Origin: Oscillospiraceae bacterium
Lineage (GTDB): Bacteria > Bacillota > Clostridia > Oscillospirales > Ruminococcaceae
Assembly (NCBI GenBank): GCA_017394565.1
Contig: JAFPXW010000214.1
Location: 1 to 6,609 of the forward strand
Reading direction: 5' to 3'
Length of the DNA: 6,609 nucleotides
The translations under genes were made by a program, and so were the position numbers. Within the stretch, counting starts at the first letter, position 1. Each line of letters opens with the position of its first letter. The notes under the pieces are model-generated. The model was not told where the DNA came from. It saw only the letters and a list, made by a program, of their open reading frames with translations, and searched no databases. Below, in pieces: positions 1 through 5,129 of this stretch.

Positions 1-90
1 GAGGTACAGGTAGTTTCCTGGTACGACAACGAGAACTCCTACACCTCTCAGATGGTTCGCACCATCAAGTACTTCGCAGAGCTGGGCTAA
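1..90 (+). CDS. gap: Glyceraldehyde-3-phosphate dehydrogenase, C-terminal end (partial)
   Basis: This is the last 29 codons and the TAA stop of a GAPDH gene whose 5' part lies left of the window. The peptide contains VVSWYDNENSYTSQMVRTI, the strongly conserved C-terminal GAPDH block (WYDNEN-Y-S/T), followed by a short end, FAELG. The enzyme is cytosolic and glycolytic: it oxidises glyceraldehyde-3-phosphate to 1,3-bisphosphoglycerate with NAD and phosphate. The catalytic cysteine and NAD-binding fold are outside the window. The gene converges on rqcP, and two hairpins lie between them. Whether it is the glycolytic or the NADP-dependent paralogue cannot be judged from this fragment. Confidence 0.95.
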   Translation, partial: EVQVVSWYDNENSYTSQMVRTIKYFAELG

Positions 91-181
91 GCAGTACGGC
101 AGCCCGTGCTGGCATGACGCAGTAACAGGTTCTCTGTTGCTGACAGTTTAGCGCTTGCGTTGTAAAGCGATTTTTCGCAAA

Positions 182-218
182 GCCCCCAATGCCTTACGGC
201 AAAGGGGGCATTGCTTTT
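182..218 (+). terminator. Probable rho-independent terminator of gap
   Basis: A GC-rich hairpin starts about 90 bases after the gap stop. GCCCCC (182-187) pairs with GGGGGC (204-209). After a two-base A/A mismatch, TGCC (190-193) pairs with GGCA (198-201), leaving the loop TTAC. It is followed by the T-containing run ATTGCTTTT. An alternative pairing, CAATGCC with GGCATTG, uses overlapping bases. The tail is only moderately T-rich, so part of the termination may fall to the second hairpin at 235-268. A weaker 8-bp hairpin without a T tract (121-128 with 134-141) precedes it. Confidence 0.6.
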
Positions 219-234
219 GCATGGATATGAACAA

Positions 235-268
235 ATCCCCTTGCTGTTGGGCAAGGGGATATTTTTTT
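235..268 (+). terminator. Strong hairpin with T tract between convergent gap and rqcP
   Basis: ATCCCCTTGC (235-244) pairs perfectly with GCAAGGGGAT (251-260) around a six-base loop, and the run ATTTTTTT follows at once on the + strand. This is a classical intrinsic terminator for transcripts coming from gap. On the minus strand the same stem lies a few bases after the rqcP stop codon and is followed by TTTGTT, so it can also act, more weakly, as the rqcP terminator. The + strand T tract overlaps the rqcP TAA (267-269), so the convergent ends share the sequence. Confidence 0.85.
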
Positions 269-509
269 ACTCTGTTACTGTATACATCTGTGCTGCATCC
301 GCTTTGGTGGCGTGTTCGGAAACGACGAGGACGCGCACCTTGACGGGCTTTGCGCCCATCTGGATCTCGATGATGTCGCCCTCCTTCACGTCGTAGGACG
401 CGCGGGCGACCTTGCCATTGACGACGACCTTGCCGGCGTCACAGGCTTCGTTGGCGATGGTGCGGCGCTTGATGAGCCGCGAATTCTTGAGATATTTGTC
501 AAGCCGCAT
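267..509 (-). CDS. rqcP: S4-domain RNA-binding protein RqcP (YabO-type)
   Basis: This 80-residue protein consists almost entirely of one S4 RNA-binding fold. It opens with MRLDKYLKNSRLIKRRT, which closely matches the start of Bacillus RqcP/YabO; VNGKVARASYDVKEGD is the characteristic S4 loop and strand, and it ends in AAQMYT, as in that family. Arg2 and Arg16, conserved in the family, are present. RqcP binds the 50S subunit carrying a stalled peptidyl-tRNA and helps RqcH add C-terminal alanine tails that mark incomplete proteins for degradation. The ATG follows AAGGAG (519-524) with 9-base spacing. It sits downstream of the HU gene and a terminator hairpin, so it is probably transcribed by read-through. 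The distant Hsp15 S4 family is the alternative, but length, N-terminus and the mazG-HU context favour RqcP. Confidence 0.9.
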   Translation of the reverse strand: MRLDKYLKNSRLIKRRTIANEACDAGKVVVNGKVARASYDVKEGDIIEIQMGAKPVKVRVLVVSEHATKADAAQMYTVTE

Positions 510-542
510 GGGGGGAAACTCCTTATTGTGTAATAGCTACAG

Positions 543-568
543 AAAAAGCCGGAAAACTCCGGCTTTTT
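543..568 (-). terminator. Perfect 11-bp terminator hairpin between HU gene and rqcP
   Basis: AAAAAGCCGGA (543-553) and TCCGGCTTTTT (558-568) are perfect complements around a four-base loop. Read on the minus strand this is A5-stem-T5, the usual rho-independent form, starting 18 bases after the HU stop codon and ending 33 bases before the rqcP start. It should stop most HU transcripts. rqcP has little room for its own promoter before its ribosome binding site, so read-through here probably sets its level (inference). Confidence 0.85.
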
Positions 569-586
569 CGCATTTTGTTCGGTCAA

Positions 587-871
587 TCAGTCTTCTTTTG
601 TATTCACCGCATCTCTCAGGCCTCTGCCTGCCTTGAATGCAGGGGCTTTGGCCGGCGGGAGCTGGATCGGCTCGCGGGTGCGGGGATTGAGGCAGCGCTT
701 TTCTGCGCGCTCACGGACATCGAAGGTACCAAAGCCAGTCAGTACGACCTTTTCTCCGGTCCCGAGGGTATCGCGGATGGTATCAAAAATGAAATTCACA
801 TCCTCCTCTGCGTCCTTCTTCTTGCGGTCACGGGCTTTTGCATACATTGCGATCAGTTCAGACTTGGTCAT
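587..871 (-). CDS. HU-family DNA-binding protein
   Basis: This 94-residue nucleoid protein is close to the usual 90. It begins MTKSELIAMYAKA and aligns without gaps to HU through KKDAEEDVNFIFDTI, then GFGTFDVRERA (start of the DNA-clasping arm), LNPRTREPI, and PAFKAGRGLRDAV. Pro63 in the NP pair is the arm-tip proline that intercalates and bends DNA in HU/IHF proteins. HU dimers bind DNA without strict sequence preference and compact the chromosome. The frame is open for 45 more codons upstream, but AGGAGG lies eight bases before this ATG and homology starts here. It lies 80 bases after mazG and ends before a strong terminator. Oddities: the usual AGLSK turn of helix 1-2 is replaced by ARDRK, there is a Cys at position 60, and the arm tip reads NPRTR where HU usually has NPxTG. 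The position between mazG and rqcP is the conserved place of an HU gene in many Firmicutes. Confidence 0.95.
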   Translation of the reverse strand: MTKSELIAMYAKARDRKKKDAEEDVNFIFDTIRDTLGTGEKVVLTGFGTFDVRERAEKRCLNPRTREPIQLPPAKAPAFKAGRGLRDAVNTKED

Positions 872-879
872 AAATGTTT

Positions 880-885
880 CCTCCT
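880..885 (-). promoter_or_regulatory. Ribosome binding site that fixes the HU start
   Basis: AGGAGG on the minus strand lies eight bases upstream of the ATG at 871-869. It decides the start in favour of the 94-residue HU over the longer open frame reaching 1006. Confidence 0.9.
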
Positions 886-898
886 GATAAGATTTCGT

Positions 899-915
899 GC
901 AAGGCATCGCCTTGC
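899..915 (-). other. Small hairpin in the HU leader
   Basis: GCAAGGC (899-905) and GCCTTGC (909-915) form a perfect 7-bp stem with a three-base loop in the 80-base gap between mazG and the HU gene. No T tract follows on the minus strand, so it is not a terminator. It could be an mRNA 5' stabiliser or a processing site, but the role is unknown. Confidence 0.35.
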
Positions 916-926
916 GATAGAACATT

Positions 927-955
927 ATTTTCTCCCTATCCCCTGATTCTGTCAC
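927..955 (-). promoter_or_regulatory. Possible internal promoter for the HU gene
   Basis: On the minus strand GTGACA (955-950, one base from TTGACA) is followed after 17 bases by GAAAAT (932-927, four of six matches to TATAAT). The -35 box overlaps the mazG stop codon. HU is usually needed at far higher levels than MazG, so a private promoter is plausible, but the -10 is weak and this is a pattern call only. Confidence 0.3.
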
Positions 956-1776
956 GCCTGGGGCTTCTGCGGTGCAAGCCGCTGCTGCTCCTTGGCGTTC
1001 TCCCAATATACGTCAAGCTCCTCGATGCTCATTTCCGGCATCTTCTTGCCGTCGGCGATCACGAGCTGTTCGGTGTCGGCAAATCTCGAAATAAACTTGT
1101 TGGTGGCCTTTGTCAGTGCCTCCTCCGCATCAATGCCGAGGTGACGCGCGGTGTTGACGCAGGAGAAGAGCAGGTCGCCCAGTTCCTCCTCCATCATGCC
1201 CTTGTCGCCGGCCGCGATCGCCGCCTGCAGCTCAGAACGCTCGGCTCTGACGCAATCAAATGCCGCATCGGTATTGTCGAAATCCATGCCGGCTCTGGCG
1301 GCACGTTTCCCGACCTTCTGCGCACGGGCGAGGGCTGGCAGGGACTTGGCAACGCTGTTTAAGGTATCGGCGTAGGTTTCCTGGCCCTTGGTCTCCTTTT
1401 TGATGGCGTCCCAGTTTTTGAGGACGGTCGCGGTATCGTCAGCCTTGACATCGCCAAAGACGTGCGGATGGCGGACGATCAGCTTCTTGCAGATCTCGTC
1501 ACAGACCGCCTCGAAATCGAAGGCCTTCTCCTCCTCCGCCAGCGTGCAGTGGAACACCACTTGCAGCAGCACATCGCCCAGCTCCTCGCGCATGAGATCC
1601 ATGTCGAGCAGGTCGATGGCTTCGACGGCTTCGTAGGCTTCCTCCAGAAAGTCATTGCGGATGGACTGGTGATCCTGTTCCTTGTCCCACGGGCAGCCGC
1701 CCGGAGAGCGCAGGAGCCGCACGATCTCGCGCAGATCCTCGATCCCGTAGTGATCCTTCTGCGTGTACTCTACCAT
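952..1776 (-). CDS. mazG: Nucleoside triphosphate pyrophosphohydrolase MazG
   Basis: This 274-residue cytosolic enzyme has two tandem MazG domains. The first has GCPWD (27-31), EEAYE (45-49), EELGD (64-68) and RHPHVFGD (102-109), giving the EExxE...ExxD magnesium site. The second has ERSEL (179-183) and EELGD (197-201). MazG hydrolyses NTPs and dNTPs to monophosphate and pyrophosphate, clearing non-canonical nucleotides; in some bacteria it also affects ppGpp levels. Length fits the stand-alone form. The Bacillus YabN protein carries an extra N-terminal tetrapyrrole-methylase-like domain that is absent here. The ATG follows AAGGAGG (1787-1781), which overlaps the trpS stop codon, with only nine bases between the genes, so transcription and probably translation are coupled to trpS. 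The HU and rqcP genes follow in the order known from other Firmicutes. Confidence 0.95.
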   Translation of the reverse strand: MVEYTQKDHYGIEDLREIVRLLRSPGGCPWDKEQDHQSIRNDFLEEAYEAVEAIDLLDMDLMREELGDVLLQVVFHCTLAEEEKAFDFEAVCDEICKKLIVRHPHVFGDVKADDTATVLKNWDAIKKETKGQETYADTLNSVAKSLPALARAQKVGKRAARAGMDFDNTDAAFDCVRAERSELQAAIAAGDKGMMEEELGDLLFSCVNTARHLGIDAEEALTKATNKFISRFADTEQLVIADGKKMPEMSIEELDVYWENAKEQQRLAPQKPQA

Positions 1777-1785
1777 AGCGCCTCC

Positions 1786-2799
1786 TTACCGAAGCTCTGT
1801 CGGCACAAAACCGACCTTCTTGTAGACCTTGTTGAGTGTGCGGTAGGACATCTTCAGCGCTTCGCCGGCGCACCTGGTGTAGCACTCCTTCAGGTAAGCC
1901 TTGTCCTGGATGAGGCGTGCGTATTCGCTGCGGACGGGTTCCAGGTGGTCTGCCACGGCCTCGCCGACTGCCAGCTTGAAATCGCCGTAGCCCTTGCCGT
2001 CGAACTCCCTGACCGCGTCGTCGATGGACTTGCCGGTGACTACGGAGTAGATGGTCAGCAGGTTATTGATGCCGTCCTTGCCTTCGCGGTAGACGATCTC
2101 CATCTCGGAGTCGGTCACGGCACGCTTGAACTTGCGGATGATGGTGTCCTTGTCATCCAGGATGAGGATGACGGCATTCGGGTTGGTGTCGGACTTGGAC
2201 ATCTTCTTGGTCGGATCCTGCAGGCTCATGACCTTGGCACCGATGGGCGGCATATAGCCCTCCGGAACCTTGAGCGTCTCGCCGTATCTGCCGTTGAAGC
2301 GGTTTGCGATATTTCTGGCAAGTTCGAGGTGCTGCATCTGGTCGATGCCGACCGGAACGAGGTCAGCCTGATAGATCAGGATATCCGCCGCCATCAGAAC
2401 GGGGTAGTCAAACAGTCCGGCATTGATGTCGTCCGGGTGCTTGCGGGACTTGTCCTTGAACTGCGTCATGCGCGACAGCTCACCAAACTGTGTCGAGCAG
2501 TTCAGCACCCACGCAAGCTGGGAATGTGTCGGGATATGGCTCTGGATGAACACCAGCGATTTATCGAGGTCGATCCCGCAGGCCAGGAGCTGGGCATAGG
2601 CTTCGAGTGTTTTCTGGCGAAGCTGTGCCGGCTCGATCCGGACGGTGATCGCGTGCTGGTCAGCGATAAAGTACAGACAGCGGTACTGTTCCTGCAGGGG
2701 GCCCCAGTTGCGGACAGCGCCGATGTAGTTGCCGAGCGTGAAGGTTCCCGTCGGCTGGATGCCGCTGAGGATGACTTTTTTCTCTGGTGCATCAGCCAT
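1786..2799 (-). CDS. trpS: Tryptophanyl-tRNA synthetase
   Basis: This 337-residue class Ic aminoacyl-tRNA synthetase charges tRNA-Trp with tryptophan at the expense of ATP. PTGTFTLGNYIGA (residues 16-28) holds the HIGH-like motif in the form TLGN (21-24), a Thr variant also seen in E. coli TrpS. MAADI (136-140) belongs to the tryptophan pocket, GIDQMQH is at 151-157, and KKMSKSD carries the KMSKS loop (199-203). Length matches bacterial TrpS (about 330). The frame is open 20 codons further upstream, but homology begins at MADAPEKK and the longer N-terminus would lie inside the preceding gene. The chosen ATG overlaps that gene by eight bases (ATGGCTGA), and GGAAGG lies upstream, so translation is probably coupled to the 181-residue protein. 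I saw no T-box leader before either gene. Confidence 0.96.
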   Translation of the reverse strand: MADAPEKKVILSGIQPTGTFTLGNYIGAVRNWGPLQEQYRCLYFIADQHAITVRIEPAQLRQKTLEAYAQLLACGIDLDKSLVFIQSHIPTHSQLAWVLNCSTQFGELSRMTQFKDKSRKHPDDINAGLFDYPVLMAADILIYQADLVPVGIDQMQHLELARNIANRFNGRYGETLKVPEGYMPPIGAKVMSLQDPTKKMSKSDTNPNAVILILDDKDTIIRKFKRAVTDSEMEIVYREGKDGINNLLTIYSVVTGKSIDDAVREFDGKGYGDFKLAVGEAVADHLEPVRSEYARLIQDKAYLKECYTRCAGEALKMSYRTLNKVYKKVGFVPTELR

Positions 2800-3337
2800 T
2801 GGTCTTACCGCCTTCCGGAAGTCCCTCCGCATCACGGAGCTGTGCCAGACGCAGCGCACCCATCACCTGCTGATAGAGGTAATACACCACGCGCTTCTCC
2901 TTGTCGTCCTCTTTCAGATCATGCGGATCGATCTCCGCCTTGTAGACGCCGCGCTTGGTCATGAGGTACACGAAGTGCTTGCTGCCGACCGGGAGTGCGA
3001 ATGCGGAGGTGCGCTTGCCCTCCTTGGCCTTCAGCGGTGTGGAATTCAGGACGAGGTTGCGGGCAGCCTGTACCACGGACTTGTACTTGGTGGAAGCACC
3101 GGTGTACTCCGCGCCGTTATTGAAGTAGAGGTTTGCCGCACCATTGATGAAGCAGACCATCGTGGCCAGCACTGCCGGTCCCATCGGGATGTCGATGACC
3201 ACGCCGTAGACTTCCTCCGGCTTGAACTTGATGTCCTTGAACTGTGCCGGCGGAATATGCAGTGCGCTGTTTCTGGTCTGGAGGTATTTCGGAGTCACCG
3301 GATACGGATCCAGCGGAGAACGTCTTACTGTTGCCAT
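2792..3337 (-). CDS. Conserved-looking protein of unknown function, upstream of trpS
   Basis: I do not recognise this 181-residue protein. It begins MATVRRSPLDPYPVTPKYLQ. It has no signal peptide or membrane helix that I can see; a hydrophobic stretch at about 44-72 (VYGVVIDIPMGPAVLATMVC and onward) looks like the core of a soluble fold with alternating strands, and the C-terminus is charged and flexible (EGGKTNG). Phe, Tyr and Asn are frequent in the middle (NLYFNNGAEYTG). The ATG follows AAGGAA (3353-3348) with ten-base spacing. The stop overlaps the trpS start by eight bases, so the two are surely co-transcribed and probably translationally coupled, which suggests matched production; what it does for trpS, if anything, is unknown. 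Codon use and GC content resemble its neighbours, and the overlap argues strongly that it is a real gene. Confidence 0.85.
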   Translation of the reverse strand: MATVRRSPLDPYPVTPKYLQTRNSALHIPPAQFKDIKFKPEEVYGVVIDIPMGPAVLATMVCFINGAANLYFNNGAEYTGASTKYKSVVQAARNLVLNSTPLKAKEGKRTSAFALPVGSKHFVYLMTKRGVYKAEIDPHDLKEDDKEKRVVYYLYQQVMGALRLAQLRDAEGLPEGGKTNG

Positions 3338-3391
3338 AACGATAGATTTCCTTTCTATTTTGTGGATTCACATAACAAGATTCTAAAATAC

Positions 3392-3419
3392 AGTGCGTAG
3401 TGCGTGGTTCGTAGTTGAA
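3392..3419 (+). repeat. Left heptamer array
   Basis: Four 7-base units in a row: AGTGCGT (3392-3398), AGTGCGT (3399-3405), GGTTCGT (3406-3412) and the decayed AGTTGAA (3413-3419). It matches the reverse complement of 3665-3692 at most positions. Confidence 0.8.
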
Positions 3420-3422
3420 TGT

Positions 3423-3438
3423 GTCGCCTGACGGCGAC
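3423..3438. other. Six-bp hairpin next to the left heptamer array
   Basis: GTCGCC and GGCGAC pair perfectly around the loop TGAC. There is no T tract on either side, so it is unlikely to be a terminator. It lies directly inside the left repeat and is best seen as part of the element. Confidence 0.5.
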
Positions 3439-3576
3439 GTATTTAAAACAGCTTACGCAAAACGCTAAACAATTTTCTAAGAGATGTTTTCCCTTAGTCG
3501 GAAGCGTATCAGTTCGTAGTGGTTTCATTTCATCAGATCCGCGATAGCTAAGCAGATGCCCAGCGAGCGTGCGAGC

Positions 3577-3665
3577 GCAGGCAGTCGCTTATACAGAGTA
3601 GGACACCGAAACTACGCAGCTATGCATAAGCGATCAGCACCAAATCAAAGATTTGGGCTGCCTGC
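3577..3665. other. Composite stem with side hairpin (structured RNA or DNA candidate)
   Basis: The 16 contiguous bases 3577-3592 pair in two 8-bp blocks: GCAGGCAG (3577-3584) with CTGCCTGC (3658-3665), and TCGCTTAT (3585-3592) with ATAAGCGA (3626-3633). The 24 bases between the two right-hand partners contain their own hairpin, CCAAATC/GATTTGG (3640-3646 with 3650-3656, loop AAA). The result is a three-way junction with a 33-base terminal loop (3593-3625). I do not recognise a known riboswitch or RNA family. Either strand could form it. Confidence 0.45.
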
Positions 3666-3692
3666 TTAACTACGCACTACGAACTACGCACT
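3665..3692 (-). repeat. Right heptamer array, inverted relative to the left one
   Basis: Read on the minus strand the units are AGTGCGT (3692-3686), AGTTCGT (3685-3679), AGTGCGT (3678-3672) and AGTTAAG (3671-3665). The array starts 11 bases after the aminotransferase stop codon. Confidence 0.8.
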
Positions 3693-3703
3693 CGACTTAC
3701 CGA

Positions 3704-4897
3704 TCAGTCAAACATTTCTTTTGTCAGTCTGCCGAGGATCTCGACGCCCTTGTCGATGGCTGCATCGGTCGGCGTGGAGTAGTTCATGCGGAACGAGTAG
3801 GTCACATCCTGCTCGGAGATCATGAATGCGCTGCCGGGAACGACGGCGATCTTGTTTTCCGCAACGGCTCTCGTGCAGAAGCCCATCATGTCGCTGCCCT
3901 CCGGAAGCGTACACCACAGGAACAGGCCGCCCTCCGGACGGGTGAAGCTGACCTTCTTTGAGAAATGTGCTTCCATGCCGTTCATCATGCGCTCGGCCTT
4001 CTGCTTGTAGATGGCGCGGAGGCCTGCGAGGTGTGCGTCGAAATCGACCGACTGCATGAACCGGTACGCGAGCATCTGGCCAAAATTATTGGTATGCACG
4101 TCCGAGACCTGCTTGCAGACGACCATCTTCGAGATGACGTCCTTCTGTGCGATGGCAAAGCCCACACGGATACCCGGCGACAGCACCTTCGAGAAGGAGC
4201 CTGCATAGATGACTCTGCCGTCCGTATCCAGCGACTTGATGCTCGGAACGTCCTCGCCTGCGAAGCGCAGATCACCATAGGGGTTGTCCTCCAGGATGGT
4301 GGTGTTGTACTTCTGTGCGAGCGCGTACAGTTCCTTGCGGCGGCGGAGCGTCGTGGTCTTGCCGGTCGGGTTCTGGAAATTCGGGATGAGATAGATCAGC
4401 TTGGTGTTGGGATTGGCTTTGAGCGCTTCCTCCAGCTTCTCAGGATCCATACCCTCGTCGTCCAGCGGAACGCCCACGAGGTTGACATTATAGGACTTGA
4501 ACGCATTGAGCGAGCCGATAAAGCTCGGTGCTTCCGCGATCAGCGTATCGCCCGGATCACACAGGGACTTGCACGCCAGCTCCATGACCTGCTGTGCGCC
4601 GGAGGTCATGATGAGATCCTCCGTCTCCGGCTTGAAGTTGCCGGCGGCCTGCATTCTCGCCTTCATGGTATCCCGCAGCGGTGTGTAACCCTCGGTGATG
4701 CCGTACTGAAGCACATTGATCGGCTCCTCTGCGAACATCTCCTGCGCGATGCGCTGCACGTCAGCCACCGGGAACGCCTCGGGCGCCGGGTTGCCTGCCG
4801 CAAACGAGATGACAGACGGATCCGCCGTGAACTTCAGGATCTCACGGATCGCGGACGCCTGAAGGTGCGATACTTTTTCAGAGAATGAATAATTCAT
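3704..4897 (-). CDS. PLP-dependent class I/II aminotransferase
   Basis: This 397-residue fold-type I aminotransferase resembles the 2-aminoadipate/aromatic aminotransferase (LysN- or KAT-like) group and the catalytic half of MocR regulators, but has no DNA-binding domain. It starts MNYSFSEKVSHLQASAIREI, with ISFAAGNPAPEAFP as the substrate-side N-terminal segment. NFQNPTG (173-179) gives the PLP-contacting Asn176, EDNPYG (203-208) gives Asp204 and Tyr207, SFSKVLSPGIRVG (234-246) gives the Schiff-base Lys237, and Arg370 in SFRMNYS binds the substrate carboxylate. All catalytic residues are present. It moves amino groups between an amino acid and a 2-oxo acid in the cytosol; the substrate cannot be told from sequence, with 2-aminoadipate, aromatic and branched-chain amino acids possible. 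AAGGAAG lies seven bases before the ATG, and a strong promoter precedes it. The heptamer element follows the stop. Confidence 0.92.
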   Translation of the reverse strand: MNYSFSEKVSHLQASAIREILKFTADPSVISFAAGNPAPEAFPVADVQRIAQEMFAEEPINVLQYGITEGYTPLRDTMKARMQAAGNFKPETEDLIMTSGAQQVMELACKSLCDPGDTLIAEAPSFIGSLNAFKSYNVNLVGVPLDDEGMDPEKLEEALKANPNTKLIYLIPNFQNPTGKTTTLRRRKELYALAQKYNTTILEDNPYGDLRFAGEDVPSIKSLDTDGRVIYAGSFSKVLSPGIRVGFAIAQKDVISKMVVCKQVSDVHTNNFGQMLAYRFMQSVDFDAHLAGLRAIYKQKAERMMNGMEAHFSKKVSFTRPEGGLFLWCTLPEGSDMMGFCTRAVAENKIAVVPGSAFMISEQDVTYSFRMNYSTPTDAAIDKGVEILGRLTKEMFD

Positions 4898-4967
4898 AAA
4901 AAGACTTCCTTTAACATATAGTCTGATGAAAGGGACTTGTGATGCAAGGATACAAGACCTACTATCT

Positions 4968-4996
4968 ATTTTACAACAAAATCCGATTTATGTCAA
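4968..4996 (-). promoter_or_regulatory. Sigma-A-type promoter of the aminotransferase gene
   Basis: On the minus strand a perfect -35 TTGACA (4996-4991) is followed after exactly 17 bases by TAAAAT (4973-4968, five of six matches to TATAAT). Transcription would start near 4961, giving a leader of about 63 bases before the ATG at 4897. It is the clearest promoter in the window. The divergent flippase gene begins 134 bases to the right; I found no equally good promoter for it on the + strand in 4997-5129. Confidence 0.85.
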
Positions 4997-5129
4997 GGGG
5001 ATTTGTGACGATTTAACAATTATTTCGCAAAAAAAACTCACCCATGCCGCAGAAGCCGGACTTTTGCGACACGCGGCGATTCCAGAAACACGCCAATTCC
5101 CATACCAACCCCAGAAAGAAGGTCACGCG

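Larger units (their letters stand above)
3392..3692. repeat. MITE-like non-coding element bounded by inverted heptamer arrays
   Basis: The 366-base gap between the aminotransferase and the 181-residue protein holds no credible gene. Most of it is a segment whose two ends are imperfect inverted copies of 28 bases, each four 7-base units of the type AGTKCGT. Inside are another AGTTCGTAGT (3511-3520), a reverse partial copy ACTACGCAG (3611-3619), a hairpin GTCGCC/GGCGAC (3423-3428 with 3433-3438), the direct repeat GCGAGCG (3563-3569, 3571-3577), and a composite stem at 3577-3665. This looks like a small interspersed or MITE-type repeat without its own transposase. I see no clear target-site duplication. 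A -10-like TAGAAT (3385-3380, minus strand) lies just outside the left end, but no good -35 goes with it. Confidence 0.55.

Noticed and set aside
872..1006. N-terminal extension of the HU frame by 45 codons
   Set aside because: The extra part overlaps the mazG end, has no HU similarity, and a perfect AGGAGG precedes the internal ATG at 871.
2800..2859. N-terminal extension of trpS by 20 codons
   Set aside because: It lies inside the preceding gene in another frame and is not like the start of TrpS. The ATG at 2799 gives the family length.
1462..2964. 500-codon open frame on the + strand
   Set aside because: It runs antisense to mazG, trpS and part of the 181-residue gene, all of which have clear family motifs or operon overlaps. 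Its product has no recognisable pattern and it has no convincing ribosome binding site. It is a by-product of the high-GC codon use on the other strand.
3392..3692. CRISPR array
   Set aside because: The repeat unit is only 7 bases, in direct contact, and in opposite orientations at the two ends; there are no spacers of regular length.
3338..3703. T-box leader or known riboswitch upstream of the trpS operon
   Set aside because: I could not find the T-box consensus or a specifier/antiterminator layout, and no terminator with a T tract faces the operon. The structures seen belong to the heptamer-bounded element.
3965..4888. 307-codon open frame on the + strand
   Set aside because: It is the antisense of the aminotransferase, whose catalytic motifs are all intact. 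The translation is composition-driven and unlike any family I know.
4926..5129. N-terminal extension of the flippase by 68 codons
   Set aside because: The sequence is not family-like, it covers the divergent aminotransferase promoter, and a ribosome binding site precedes the ATG at 5130.
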